Shown here piece by piece: positions 16,242-24,256 of a DNA stretch of 32,979 nucleotides; the stretch's first letter is position 1, and each line of letters begins with the position of its first letter. This DNA is from Parvibaculum sp049671045 (GTDB taxonomy: Bacteria; Pseudomonadota; Alphaproteobacteria; Parvibaculales; Parvibaculaceae). The notes below the pieces were generated by a model that saw only the letters and a program-made list of their open reading frames with translations, was not told the origin of the DNA and searched no databases. Position numbers and translations under genes: made by a program. The DNA is taken from the NCBI RefSeq assembly GCF_049671045.1, contig NZ_JBATUH010000116.1, positions 1-32,979 of the forward strand. Direction: 5' to 3'.

Positions 16242-16673
16242 GTGGAAGAAGGAATGTTGCGCAGCCCCCGCGAGCGCCTGCTGCAGGCGGTGCTATACGA
16301 GGCGATCGGCCTGGCGATCCTGACGCCGGCCTATGGCTACGCCATGGGCCTGCCGCTCGGAAACTCCTTCGTCACCATGGCGCTCATTTCCGGCATCGTC
16401 ATCGTCTGGGCGCCGACCTACAACGCCATTTTCGACCGGCTGATGCTGCGCTGGAGCGGGCGGCTCGCGCATCAGAAAACGGTGGCGCTGCGCATTCTCC
16501 ATGCGGGGCTTTACGAGGTCACGATCTCGTTCTTCGCCGTGCCGATTATCGCCTATATGAGCGGCATGGGCTGGTGGGTGGCGATCATCGCCGATATCGG
16601 CTTCACCATCGTCTATTTCGCCTACACCTACGTCTTCTACCTCATCTATGACTGGCTGCGGCCGGTTCGGTGA
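16242..16673 (+). CDS. PACE family efflux transporter (tandem BTP domain)
   Basis: This 143-residue integral membrane protein has four hydrophobic helices arranged as two repeats, the layout of the proteobacterial antimicrobial compound efflux family (prototype AceI, chlorhexidine export). The family pattern is seen in RLLQAVLYEAIGLAIL, PTYNAIFDRLMLRW and the second-repeat ILHAGLYEVTISFF, ending in YTYVFYLIYDWLRP. The typical first-helix His/Phe-Glu motif appears as QAVLYE. GTG 16242 is preferred because gggag (16231-16235) lies 6 bases upstream. The ATG at 16209 would overlap the aspS terminator. Family members also export polyamines, so the substrate is open. Confidence 0.85.
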   Translation: MEEGMLRSPRERLLQAVLYEAIGLAILTPAYGYAMGLPLGNSFVTMALISGIVIVWAPTYNAIFDRLMLRWSGRLAHQKTVALRILHAGLYEVTISFFAVPIIAYMSGMGWWVAIIADIGFTIVYFAYTYVFYLIYDWLRPVR

Positions 16674-16757
16674 AACGCGCGCTCGTTTGATCCTGATCAA
16701 CATGCCGGGTGTGAAAACGTGCCATCGTGCCTTCTGCCGGAAGGTGGTGGGGCACAT

Positions 16758-16783
16758 CTGTTTTCGTGTTCTGTTTTCGTGTT
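16758..16783 (+). repeat. Tandem 13-bp repeat
   Basis: Two back-to-back copies of ctgttttcgtgtt lie in the 149-bp gap before the dodecin gene, and a third partial copy (ctggcgttttc) follows. The stretch is AT-richer than its surroundings and lies where a promoter would be expected. Confidence 0.6.
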
Positions 16784-16822
16784 CTGGCGTTTTCACATTC
16801 TGGGTCGAAGCAGGAGCCGATC

Positions 16823-17023
16823 ATGCTGAAGGTCATCGAAGTTCTCGCGGAATCCGACAAGAGCTGGGAAGACGCGGCCGCCAATGCCGTGAAGACGGCG
16901 GCGAAGACCGTTCACAACATCAAATCGATCTATATCGAGAACATGGAAGCGACGGTGAAGGACAACAAGATTACGGGCTATCGTATCAATGCGAAGCTGA
17001 CATTTATGCTCGACGCCAAGTAA
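16823..17023 (+). CDS. Dodecin family flavin-binding protein
   Basis: This 66-residue protein has the length and layout of dodecin, a dodecamer that stores or buffers flavins. The first strand MLKVIEVLAES, the conserved Trp in KSWEDAAANAVKTAAKTV (the aromatic residue stacks on the flavin) and the long strand GYRINAKLTFMLD are typical. ATG 16823 was chosen over an extension starting at 16727 because aggag (16812-16816) lies just upstream and family members begin here. The upstream extension crosses the tandem 13-bp repeats. It is followed 39 bp later by the host-attachment family gene. No riboflavin genes are nearby. Confidence 0.92.
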   Translation: MLKVIEVLAESDKSWEDAAANAVKTAAKTVHNIKSIYIENMEATVKDNKITGYRINAKLTFMLDAK

Positions 17024-17062
17024 GCGCGGACGCCCGTTCGTTCACCCGTCGAAAGGTGCTCA

Positions 17063-17512
17063 ATGAAACCGCCTCGTATCTGGATTCTCGTCGCGGATGG
17101 CGAGATCGCCCGCTTCTATCTTGCCGAGGGACGCACGGCGCGTCTCGAGCCGGCGCTGCCATTCGAGTTCCGGGCGCCCAATCCCCCGGCGCGAGAGCAG
17201 GGTACGGACCGGCCGGGCCGGGTCTATGAAAGCTTCGGCGAGGCGCATCATGGCGTTGAGCCGCGCACGGATCTTCATCGCGAAGTGAAGCGGAAATTCG
17301 CTGCCGAAATCGCCGATCTGCTGAAGACGAAGGCGCGGGAGAATGTGTTCGACGAGCTGGTCCTGATCGTGCCGCCGAAGATGATGGGCGATCTGCGGGC
17401 GGCCATGGACGAGCGCACCAGGGCATGCGTCAAGACCGAGCTTGCCAAGGATCTGACGCGGCTCTCGCCGACGGAACTCCATACCTATCTGACGACGGAA
17501 GTCTGGTCCTGA
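17063..17512 (+). CDS. Host attachment family protein (eRF1-like fold)
   Basis: This 149-residue soluble protein matches the Host_attach family by its start RIWILVADGEIARFYLAEG, the middle ESFGEAHHGVEPRTDLHREVKRKFA and the end LIVPPKMMGDLRAAMDE followed by LAKDLTRLSPTELHTYL. The family name comes from plant-associated bacteria, but the fold is related to release-factor/pelota-type domains. A role in attachment here is not supported by sequence. No signal peptide is present, which argues for a cytoplasmic role. ATG 17063 has aaaggtg upstream. Confidence 0.85.
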   Translation: MKPPRIWILVADGEIARFYLAEGRTARLEPALPFEFRAPNPPAREQGTDRPGRVYESFGEAHHGVEPRTDLHREVKRKFAAEIADLLKTKARENVFDELVLIVPPKMMGDLRAAMDERTRACVKTELAKDLTRLSPTELHTYLTTEVWS

Positions 17513-17518
17513 CGGGCG

Positions 17519-17547
17519 GCCCCTCCCGGGCAGCTATCGGGAGGGGC
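17519..17547. terminator. Hairpin between convergent genes
   Basis: A 10-bp stem, gcccctcccg (17519-17528) with cgggaggggc (17538-17547), sits between the stops at 17512 and 17567. There is no T tract on either side, so it may act as a 3'-end stabiliser rather than a full terminator. Confidence 0.45.
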
Positions 17548-17566
17548 GCAGGTCGCTGTCGTCCGC

Positions 17567-18154
17567 TTACTGCGCGGGCGCGGTCATCGTGCCGCCGGCC
17601 GGGGCCATGGCGGGCGCGCTCTCCGATGTCTCCTCGCTCTGGGAGAAGACAGGGACCGGCAGCCGGTCGACGGGGATGATGATGCCATTCGACGCCTCGA
17701 TGGCCGGTCCGGACTGGCTGGCGCCAAACTCGCCGCCGTAGCGCAGATTGCCGCCCGAGCCCGAAATGGTCACCGGGTCCTTCTGGAACGTATTCACCGT
17801 CACCGACTTGCCTTCGAGGCTTTCCGGCTTGTGAATGCCCGGCACGATCTCATAGAGGAGCAGCGCCTGGACGTTCTGCTTGTCGCTCGGGTTCGTCGGC
17901 GAAACCATATCGTCATAGCCGCCCTTGATCGCATCGAAGGCCGAATTGGTCGGCGCGAAGACGGTGCGCGGGCTTTTGGCCGTGTACTGATATTTGACGC
18001 CGCTCGCCTCGATCACCTTGACCAGCGTGGAGAATTGCGGGTCCGCGCTCAGCTTGTCATAGATGCTTCCGGCGGCGAATGCGGGCGCGCCGGCCAGCGC
18101 CGTCAGCGCGGCCGCCGCGAGCAGGGTTTTCAACCTGGAGCCGATATGAGTCAT
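17567..18154 (-). CDS. Secreted fasciclin (FAS1) domain protein
   Basis: This 195-residue exported protein starts with a signal peptide (MTHIGSRLKTLLAAAALTALAGAPAFA split, with likely cleavage after AFA near 27). A single FAS1 domain spans about 31-165. H1 motif-like TVFAPTNSAFDAI (64-76) and the late EASNGIIIPVDRLPVP are diagnostic. FAS1 domains mediate adhesion or matrix contacts; some bacterial ones are induced by stress. The last 25 residues are Pro/Ala/Ser-rich and look disordered. A strong ggaggt lies 5 bases before ATG 18154. No lipobox is present. Confidence 0.9.
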   Translation of the reverse strand: MTHIGSRLKTLLAAAALTALAGAPAFAAGSIYDKLSADPQFSTLVKVIEASGVKYQYTAKSPRTVFAPTNSAFDAIKGGYDDMVSPTNPSDKQNVQALLLYEIVPGIHKPESLEGKSVTVNTFQKDPVTISGSGGNLRYGGEFGASQSGPAIEASNGIIIPVDRLPVPVFSQSEETSESAPAMAPAGGTMTAPAQ

Positions 18155-18394
18155 GGGGTACCTCCGGCTTGAGGGAAAAGGGTCGGCACTAGCCTAACCT
18201 TTTTACCGTAAGCATGCATCTGGGCCGAATTGAGACGGCAAATTGGCGCAGGATGGAAAGTGAAAGCGCCGATGCAGTATGGAGGCGGGGGAGGATAGAG
18301 ACGGGGCAGGGGGCCCGAAGCCCGGACGGCATCGGGCGACACCGCATGCCGGTTTTCACGCGCCATCATCCGTATGCGGTGGCTGACAGCGCCC
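18155..18394. other. Intergenic region, fasciclin gene to nrdJ
   Basis: With the nrdJ terminator this forms a 324-bp gap. It must contain the fasciclin promoter, but I see no convincing -35/-10 pair on the minus strand. Short frames here on both strands have no recognisable features. Confidence 0.5.
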
Positions 18395-18428
18395 AAAGAA
18401 AATGGGAGGGCGCGGAACGCCCTCCCAT
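18395..18428 (-). terminator. Intrinsic terminator of nrdJ
   Basis: On the minus strand an 11-bp stem, atgggagggcg (18428-18418) with cgccctcccat (18412-18402), is followed by TTTCTTT. It lies about 50 bp after the nrdJ stop. Confidence 0.88.
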
Positions 18429-18478
18429 ATCGAAAGCAAGAAGTTGTCCGTGCCGGAACTGTTCCGGCCGCGCCCGAC

Positions 18479-21400
18479 TCAGCTGCAGCCGCTCGTCGAG
18501 CCGCAGGTGTCGCATTTGAGGCATGTGCCGTTGCGCACCATGGTGAAGTTGCCGCATTCGGAGCAGGATTCGCCCTCATAGCCCTTCATGCGCGCTTCCG
18601 CGATGCGCGAGAGGGAGACGGTCGTGCCTTCGCTGCGGAGCGTCGCCGTCACGACCATTTCCTCGGCATGTTCGGAGGCGTCGAGAATGGCCTTGGTCGC
18701 CGTCGCGCCCGCAATCTGCGCGCGCATGGTCGCGGCTCCGCCCCGCACGATATAGAGGTTCGCCATCTGCGGATTGCGGGTGAAGCCGGGGCTCACCACG
18801 CTCGCCGCCGGAAGCTTGCCTTCGTCGGCGCCGCTTCCCATCGCGTCGAAGCCGATATCCTTGGGATCGACATGGCCGAGATCGGACCGGCCGAGATAGG
18901 AGACCGCGAGTTCGCGGAACACGTAGTCGAGGATCGACGTCGCGTTCTTGATCCGGTCATTGCCCTGCACGAGGCCGGCCGGCTCGAAGCGCGTGAAGGT
19001 GAAGGCGTCGACATATTCCTCCAGCGGCACGCCGTACTGAAGGCCGAGCGAGATCGCGATGGCGAAATTGTTCATCAGGCTGCGGAAGGCGGCGCCTTCC
19101 TTGTGCATGTCGATGAAGATCTCGCCAAGCCGGCCGTCATCATACTCGCCGGTGCGCAGATAGACCTTGTGGCCGCCGACCAGCGCCTTCTGGGTGTAGC
19201 CCTTGCGGCGGTCGGGAAGGCGCGCGCGCTCCTTGGCCCGCTCGATCACGCGCTCGACAACCTTCTCGGCGACGATGCGCGCGCGCTCCTGCGCGGGCTG
19301 CGATACGATCTTCTCCGCGACGCTCGCTTCCTCCTCGATGGTTTCGTCGTCGAGAAGCTGCGAATTGAGCGGCTGGGAGAGCTTGGAGCCGTCGCGATAA
19401 AGCGCGTTGGCCTTGAGCGCGAGCTTCCAGGAGAGCATGTAGCTCGCCTTGCAATCCTCGACGGTCGCCACGTTGGGCATGTTGATCGTCTTGGAGATCG
19501 CGCCCGAGATGAAGGGCTGCGCCGCCGCCATCATGCGGATGTGGCTCTCGACCGAAAGGAAGCGCGTACCGATGCGCCCGCAGGGATTGGCGCAGTCGAA
19601 GACGGGCAGATGCTCGTCCTTGAGATGCGGCGCGCCCTCGACCGTCATCGAACCGCAGACATGGATATTGGCCGCGTCGATCTCCGCCTTGCTGAAGCCG
19701 ATTGCGGCGAGCAGGTCGAAGTCGAGATCGTCCATCGCCTCGGCATCTAGTCCAAGCGTCCCGGTGCAGAAATCCTCGCCAAGCGACCATTTGTTGAAGG
19801 CGAAGCGGATATCGAAGGCCGTCGCGAGCGCGCTCTCGATGGCGTCGATCTTCTCGGCCGTGAAGCCCTTGGCCTTCAGCGTCTCGTGATTGACGCCGGG
19901 CGCGCGCTCGAGCGTGCCGTGGCCGACGGCATAGTTCACGATCTCCTCGATTGCGTGCTCCGAATAGCCGAGCGTGCGCAGCGCCTGCGGAACGGCGCGG
20001 TTGATGATCTTGAAATAGCCGCCGCCCGCGAGCTTCTTGAACTTCACCAGCGCGAAGTCGGGCTCGATGCCCGTCGTGTCGCAATCCATGACGAGGCCGA
20101 TCGTGCCCGTGGGCGCGATGACGGTGGCCTGGGCGTTGCGGAAGCCATAGCGCTCGCCCATGGAGACGGCGAGGTCCCAGGCCGCGCGCGCATGATCGAC
20201 GAGATCGGCCTGCGGGCAGCTCGCATGATCGAGCGGGACGGGGAGCGTGCTCAGCTGCTCATAGCCCGTGGTGGCGCCATGCGCCGCGCGGGCATGGTTG
20301 CGCATGACGCGCAGCATGTGCTCGCGGTTCTCGGCGTAGCCTTCGAAGGCGCCGAGTTCCTTCGCCATCTGGGCGGAGGTCGCATAGGCGACGCCCGTCA
20401 TGATGGCGCTGATCGCGGCGCAGAGCGCGCGCGCCTCGTCGGAATCATATGCGAGGCCCGACGACATCAGAAGCCCGCCAATATTGGCGAAGCCGAGGCC
20501 GAGCGTGCGATAGCGATAGGACCGCTCCGCGATCTCCCGGCTCGGGAACTGGGCCATCAGGACCGAGACTTCGAGCACGATCGTCCAGAGCTTCACCGCA
20601 TGCTCGAACGCCTCGACGTCGAAGCGGCCATCCTGCTCGCGGAAGGTCATGAGATTCAGCGAGGCGAGATTGCACGCCGTGTCGTCGAGGAACATATATT
20701 CCGAGCACGGATTACTGGCGCGGATTTCGCCCGAGGCGGCGCAGGTGTGCCAGTCATTAATCGTGGTGTGGAACTGGATGCCGGGATCGGCCGACGCCCA
20801 TGCGGCATGTGCGATCGATTCCCACAATTCGGCCGCGCGAAGGGTCTTCGTCACCCGTCCGTCTGTGCGGGCGACGAGCTGCCAGTCGCCATCCGTCTCC
20901 ACGGCGCGCAGGAATTCGTCGGTCACGCGGACGGTGTTGTTGGAGTTCTGGCCGGAGACAGTGAGATAGGCTTCCGAATCCCAGTCCGTGTCATAGGTGC
21001 GGAAGTCGATATCGGTGTAGCCCTGTCGCGCGAACTGGATCACGCGCTGAATGTAGTTCTCCGGTACCTGCATCCGCCGCGCGGCGATGATCTCGCGCTT
21101 CAGGGCAGGGTTCTTCTTCGGGTCGAAGCAGTCGTCGCCATGGCCCTCGCAATTCACGCAGGCGCGCATGATGGCGCTGAGATGCTTCTGGTTGATCCGC
21201 GAGCCGGTGACGAGGGCGGCGACTTTCTGCTCCTCGATCACCTTCCAGTCGATGAAGGCCTCGATGTCCGGGTGATCGGCATCGACAATGACCATCTTCG
21301 CCGCGCGCCGGGTCGTGCCGCCCGACTTGATGGCGCCCGCCGCGCGGTCACCGATCTTGAGGAAGCTCATCAGGCCCGAGGACTTGCCGCCGCCGGACAG

Positions 21401-22132
21401 CCTTTCATTCTCGCCGCGAAGGCTCGAGAAGTTGGAGCCCGTGCCGGAGCCATATTTGAAGAGGCGCGCCTCGCGCACCCAGAGGTCCATGATGCCGTTC
21501 TCGTTGACGAGATCGTCGTTCACGCTCTGGATGAAGCAGGCATGGGGCTGCGGCCGCTCATAAGCGCTCGTCGCGCCGACGGTCTGGCCGGTCAGGTGAT
21601 CGACATAGAAGTGACCCTGCGCCGGGCCGTCGATGCCATAGGCCCAGTGGAGGCCGGTATTGAACCATTGCGGCGAATTGGGCGCGGTGATCTGGGCGGC
21701 GAGCATATAGGCAAGCTCGTCGCGGAAGGCGAGGGCGTCCGCCTCGCTGTCGAAATAGCCGCCCTTCCAGCCCCAATAGGTCCAGGTGCCGGCGAGGCGG
21801 TCGAAGACCTGCCGAGCGTCGCGCTCCGGGCCGAAGCGCTCGCCCGCCGGCAGCGCCTCCAGCGCCTCGTCGTCCGGCGCCGCGCGCCACAGCCATTCGG
21901 GCACGCCTTCCTCGGGCACGCGCCGAAGCGCGGCCGGAACGCCCGCCTTGCGGAAATATTTCTGAGCGAGGATGTCGCAGGCGACCTGGCTCCAGTCAGC
22001 CGGAACGTTGATGTCGTCCAATCGGAAAACCAGCGAGCCGTCGGGATTTCGGATCTCGCTCGTGGCGGTCCGGAAGGAGAGTCCTTCGTAGGGCGACCGG
22101 CCCTCGACGGTGAAACAACGCTGGATACGCAT
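18479..22132 (-). CDS. nrdJ: Adenosylcobalamin-dependent ribonucleotide reductase (class II)
   Basis: This 1217-residue class II enzyme reduces ribonucleotides with a B12 radical, independent of oxygen. The active-site cluster N474-P-C476-S-E478 is intact, followed by YMFLDDTACNLASLN. GLGFANIGGLLMSSG (567-581) and APTGTIGLVMDCDTTGIEPD are also characteristic. The C-terminus has the TSCPD domain and a Cys-rich tail with CSECG and CLKCDTCGS (zinc-ribbon-like), which ends in CS. No intein is seen. ATG 22132 (MRIQRCFTVEGRSPYEG) was chosen over an extension to 22246 that reads through the leader. It is a single-gene transcript with its own terminator. Implication: the cell needs cobalamin, by synthesis or uptake. 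Confidence 0.97.
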   Translation of the reverse strand: MRIQRCFTVEGRSPYEGLSFRTATSEIRNPDGSLVFRLDDINVPADWSQVACDILAQKYFRKAGVPAALRRVPEEGVPEWLWRAAPDDEALEALPAGERFGPERDARQVFDRLAGTWTYWGWKGGYFDSEADALAFRDELAYMLAAQITAPNSPQWFNTGLHWAYGIDGPAQGHFYVDHLTGQTVGATSAYERPQPHACFIQSVNDDLVNENGIMDLWVREARLFKYGSGTGSNFSSLRGENERLSGGGKSSGLMSFLKIGDRAAGAIKSGGTTRRAAKMVIVDADHPDIEAFIDWKVIEEQKVAALVTGSRINQKHLSAIMRACVNCEGHGDDCFDPKKNPALKREIIAARRMQVPENYIQRVIQFARQGYTDIDFRTYDTDWDSEAYLTVSGQNSNNTVRVTDEFLRAVETDGDWQLVARTDGRVTKTLRAAELWESIAHAAWASADPGIQFHTTINDWHTCAASGEIRASNPCSEYMFLDDTACNLASLNLMTFREQDGRFDVEAFEHAVKLWTIVLEVSVLMAQFPSREIAERSYRYRTLGLGFANIGGLLMSSGLAYDSDEARALCAAISAIMTGVAYATSAQMAKELGAFEGYAENREHMLRVMRNHARAAHGATTGYEQLSTLPVPLDHASCPQADLVDHARAAWDLAVSMGERYGFRNAQATVIAPTGTIGLVMDCDTTGIEPDFALVKFKKLAGGGYFKIINRAVPQALRTLGYSEHAIEEIVNYAVGHGTLERAPGVNHETLKAKGFTAEKIDAIESALATAFDIRFAFNKWSLGEDFCTGTLGLDAEAMDDLDFDLLAAIGFSKAEIDAANIHVCGSMTVEGAPHLKDEHLPVFDCANPCGRIGTRFLSVESHIRMMAAAQPFISGAISKTINMPNVATVEDCKASYMLSWKLALKANALYRDGSKLSQPLNSQLLDDETIEEEASVAEKIVSQPAQERARIVAEKVVERVIERAKERARLPDRRKGYTQKALVGGHKVYLRTGEYDDGRLGEIFIDMHKEGAAFRSLMNNFAIAISLGLQYGVPLEEYVDAFTFTRFEPAGLVQGNDRIKNATSILDYVFRELAVSYLGRSDLGHVDPKDIGFDAMGSGADEGKLPAASVVSPGFTRNPQMANLYIVRGGAATMRAQIAGATATKAILDASEHAEEMVVTATLRSEGTTVSLSRIAEARMKGYEGESCSECGNFTMVRNGTCLKCDTCGSTSGCS

Positions 22133-22364
22133 TTGGCCCCCGACTTTGTGCTGTAGGTACGCCGTGGCTCCGGCGCCCGTCCTTGCTCGCATCTGGCGGG
22201 GAGGGGGTGATCCTCCGCCGGGCATCAGGCAAGGCTTCCCCGGCAACGCCGGGCACTTTTTTCACAGGCTGAAATGTTGCCTGATTCCAAAAGCTTCCGG
22301 TCGCCTGGAAAATTCTGCGTTTATGTCCCGGTTTTCGGCCCCTGCGCCGCCACTCGACAAGGAA
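22133..22364 (-). promoter_or_regulatory. Long structured leader of nrdJ
   Basis: If the promoter at 22365-22392 is right, the leader is about 225 nt. On the minus strand it can form caggc/gcctg (about 22264-22282), cccggc-gtt-gccggg (22239-22253) and a ggcggagg/ctccccgcc hairpin (about 22196-22220). I looked for a cobalamin riboswitch (GCCACTG-type B12 box and upstream core) and did not find one. Confidence 0.35.
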
Positions 22365-22392
22365 ATCCTATCGCAGTCGGTCAGAACGTCAA
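22365..22392 (-). promoter_or_regulatory. Promoter candidate for nrdJ
   Basis: On the minus strand, -35 TTGACG (22392-22387) and -10 TAGGAT (22370-22365) are 16 bp apart. The -35 overlaps the end of the second NrdR-like box. Confidence 0.5.
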
Positions 22393-22436
22393 CCATAACT
22401 GGTGGAAGCACTGGAAATGGGCACGAAATATAGTGC
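22390..22436 (-). promoter_or_regulatory. Paired NrdR-box-like sites upstream of nrdJ
   Basis: Minus-strand GCACTATATTTCGTGC (22436-22421) matches the NrdR box pattern acaCwAtATaTwGtgt well and is largely self-complementary. CCACCAGTTATGGTTG (22405-22390) is a weaker copy. They are exactly 31 bp apart, about three helical turns, the usual spacing of NrdR box pairs. NrdR is the ATP/dATP-sensing repressor of reductase genes. Confidence 0.55.
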
Positions 22437-22549
22437 TTGGCACCTGCCGCATTCGGATTACTACTTTCGAATCGGCAGTTATCAAACCGGCAAGGGTTGG
22501 GTGGTATGTCGATAAGAGGGGAGGACAGACGGAAGTTCTGAGAGGGCCC

Positions 22550-23083
22550 ATGGCAAGGCTGACCAGCACGGCGTTTGGTCTTGAGATCAGAGACCTCGAC
22601 ATTCTCATCGTCGACGACAACGCCGGCATGCGCCAGTTGCTGCGCACGATCCTGCGCAGCTTCAGGCCGTTGAACATCCGTCACGCAAGGGACGGCACGG
22701 CGGGGCTTGCCGAGATCGAGCGGCTCATGCCCTCGCTCATCATCTCCGACTGGGAGATGGAGCCGATGAACGGCCGCGACTTCATGCGCGCGGTGCGCCG
22801 CATCGGCCATGAACCCTTTTGCTTCATTCCGATCGTGGTGCTGACGGCGCATGCCTCGCGCCAGATCATCGAGGAGGCATTCGACGCCGGCGCGACGCAA
22901 CTCCTCGTGAAGCCCGTGACGCCGGCCAATCTTCTCCAGCGCATCGTCTGGGTGCTGGAGGACGACCGCAATTTCGTGCGCGTTGGCGACATCTACCGCC
23001 AGGAAATGCGCATCGCCCCGCAAGGCCAGGCCAATCGCTCCCGGATGAGGCGGCGCTCGTCGGACGTGTGGTCGGTGGACTGA
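22550..23083 (+). CDS. Single-domain response regulator (CheY-like)
   Basis: This 177-residue protein has a receiver domain at about 16-140 with all switch residues: D22 and D23 (LIVDDN), phospho-acceptor D67 (IISDWEMEP), T99 (VVLTAH) and K121 (LLVKPVTP). The remaining C-terminal 35 residues are basic (NRSRMRRRSS) and contain no DNA-binding domain, so output is likely through protein contacts. No partner kinase is nearby. ATG 22550 has agaggg upstream; a frame reaching 22274 runs through the nrdJ control region and was rejected. It is divergent from nrdJ. Confidence 0.92.
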   Translation: MARLTSTAFGLEIRDLDILIVDDNAGMRQLLRTILRSFRPLNIRHARDGTAGLAEIERLMPSLIISDWEMEPMNGRDFMRAVRRIGHEPFCFIPIVVLTAHASRQIIEEAFDAGATQLLVKPVTPANLLQRIVWVLEDDRNFVRVGDIYRQEMRIAPQGQANRSRMRRRSSDVWSVD

Positions 23084-23171
23084 CGCGCCGAATTCCGGCC
23101 TCCGGGCCGATTCTCTCAAAGGCTTACGGCCTCTGGACCATCCGGCCCCCCGGTGTCATATTCGGCCCGCC

Positions 23172-23200
23172 TTGACCCAAGGCTGAATCGCCCCGGATTA
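23172..23200 (+). promoter_or_regulatory. Weak promoter candidate for the NDUFA12 gene
   Basis: TTGACC (23172-23177) is followed after 17 bp by GGATTA, a poor -10. It lies in a 175-bp gap that also holds a fragment similar to the REP-like core (gagcccggggtc, 23230-23241). Confidence 0.2.
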
Positions 23201-23258
23201 CGGGGCAGGACGATGACTGATCGCGGGTGCGAGCCCGGGGTCCTGTAACGGTGATTTC

Positions 23259-23657
23259 ATGGGCTTGTTCTCCGAAATCTTCATCTGGTGGCAAGGCCAG
23301 ACGATGGGCACGCGCTTCTACACCTGGCGCAAGGGACGCCTCGTCGGCACGGACGGACAGGGCAACCGCTATTTCGAGGCCAAGCACGGCGACACGGTCG
23401 GCGGCTATCCGCGCCGCTGGGTCCTCTATAACGGCCTCGCGGAAGCCTCCCGCGTGCCGCCCGAGTGGCATGGCTGGCTCCACAACACGGTGGAACTGCC
23501 GCCGACGCAGGAAGCCTATCAGCCGCGCCCCTGGCAGCGGCCGCATCTCCCCAACATGACGGGCACGCGCCTCGCCTACCGGCCGAAGGGCAGCATCATG
23601 CGCGGCGGGCAGAGGCCGAAGGCGACCGGCGATTACGAGCCGTGGCGCCCGCAGTGA
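23259..23657 (+). CDS. NADH:ubiquinone oxidoreductase subunit NDUFA12 family
   Basis: This 132-residue protein is homologous to the mitochondrial complex I accessory subunit B17.2/NDUFA12, which alphaproteobacteria carry apart from the nuo operon. Diagnostic stretches are TRFYTWRKGRLVGTDGQGNRYFE split over 19-41, RRWVLYNGLAEASRVPPEWHGWLH and the end PKATGDYEPWRP. It is a soluble, Trp- and Tyr-rich protein expected to sit on the peripheral arm of complex I. ATG 23259 gives the normal N-terminus; the Shine-Dalgarno is weak. The order with mlaD, DUF2155 and aat is common in alphaproteobacteria. Confidence 0.95.
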   Translation: MGLFSEIFIWWQGQTMGTRFYTWRKGRLVGTDGQGNRYFEAKHGDTVGGYPRRWVLYNGLAEASRVPPEWHGWLHNTVELPPTQEAYQPRPWQRPHLPNMTGTRLAYRPKGSIMRGGQRPKATGDYEPWRPQ

Positions 23658-23733
23658 ATTTTCGATCGGGGATCATCTGACCAGGGCCCGCCCGGGCACA
23701 CCCGCCGCGCTTCAAGAGCCATCGAGGACAGGC

Positions 23734-24243
23734 ATGCAAAGCAATCTCGTCGAAACGCTGATCGGCGCCCTCGTCGTGGTGATAGCGGGCGTGTTTCTCT
23801 ATTACGGCTATTCGACATCGGGCATGCGGAGCACCGCCGGCTATCACGTGACGGCGGCCTTCGATCGCGTCGACGGACTGGCCAACGGGTCTGACGTGCG
23901 CCTCTCGGGTATCAAGGTCGGCACTGTGGTCGAGCAGCGGATCGACCAGCAGACCTATCAGGCCGTGGTCACGCTCAGCCTCGCGCAGGACGTGAAGATC
24001 CCGGACGACAGCAGCGCCAAGATCACGAGCGAGGGCCTGCTTGGCTCGAACTACATCTCGCTCGCGCCGGGCGGCAGCACCGACTACCTCAAGGACGGCG
24101 GCGAGATCATGTTCACGCAAGGCTCCGTGGATCTGATGGGGCTTGTGGGGCAGGCGCTCTTCTCGACCGGCGGCGCGAAGGGCGAGGGCAAGTCCGGCAC
24201 GGCCGCGCCCGCTTCGGCTCCCGCTCCCGCGCACGCTCCGTAA
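23734..24243 (+). CDS. mlaD: MlaD-like MCE-domain protein
   Basis: This 169-residue protein has an N-terminal signal anchor (LIGALVVVIAGVFLYYGY, 9-26) and one MCE domain (about 36-115; AAFDRVDGLANGSDVRLSGIKVG is its core). It should be the periplasmic, membrane-anchored substrate-binding subunit of the Mla phospholipid transport system for outer-membrane asymmetry. The LGSNYISL block and C-terminal GGEIMFTQGSVDLMGLVGQ are typical of MlaD. The Ala/Pro tail is low complexity. Genes for MlaE and MlaF are not in this window, so the subunits are encoded elsewhere. Confidence 0.9.
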   Translation: MQSNLVETLIGALVVVIAGVFLYYGYSTSGMRSTAGYHVTAAFDRVDGLANGSDVRLSGIKVGTVVEQRIDQQTYQAVVTLSLAQDVKIPDDSSAKITSEGLLGSNYISLAPGGSTDYLKDGGEIMFTQGSVDLMGLVGQALFSTGGAKGEGKSGTAAPASAPAPAHAP

Positions 24244-24256
24244 CGGAGCCCCGGCC

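Noticed and set aside
19886..22156. Plus-strand frame of 756 codons
   Set aside because: It is antisense to nrdJ and has no signature motif.
22133..22364. Cobalamin riboswitch upstream of nrdJ
   Set aside because: It was expected from the B12-dependent product, but the B12 box and core sequence are not present on the minus strand.
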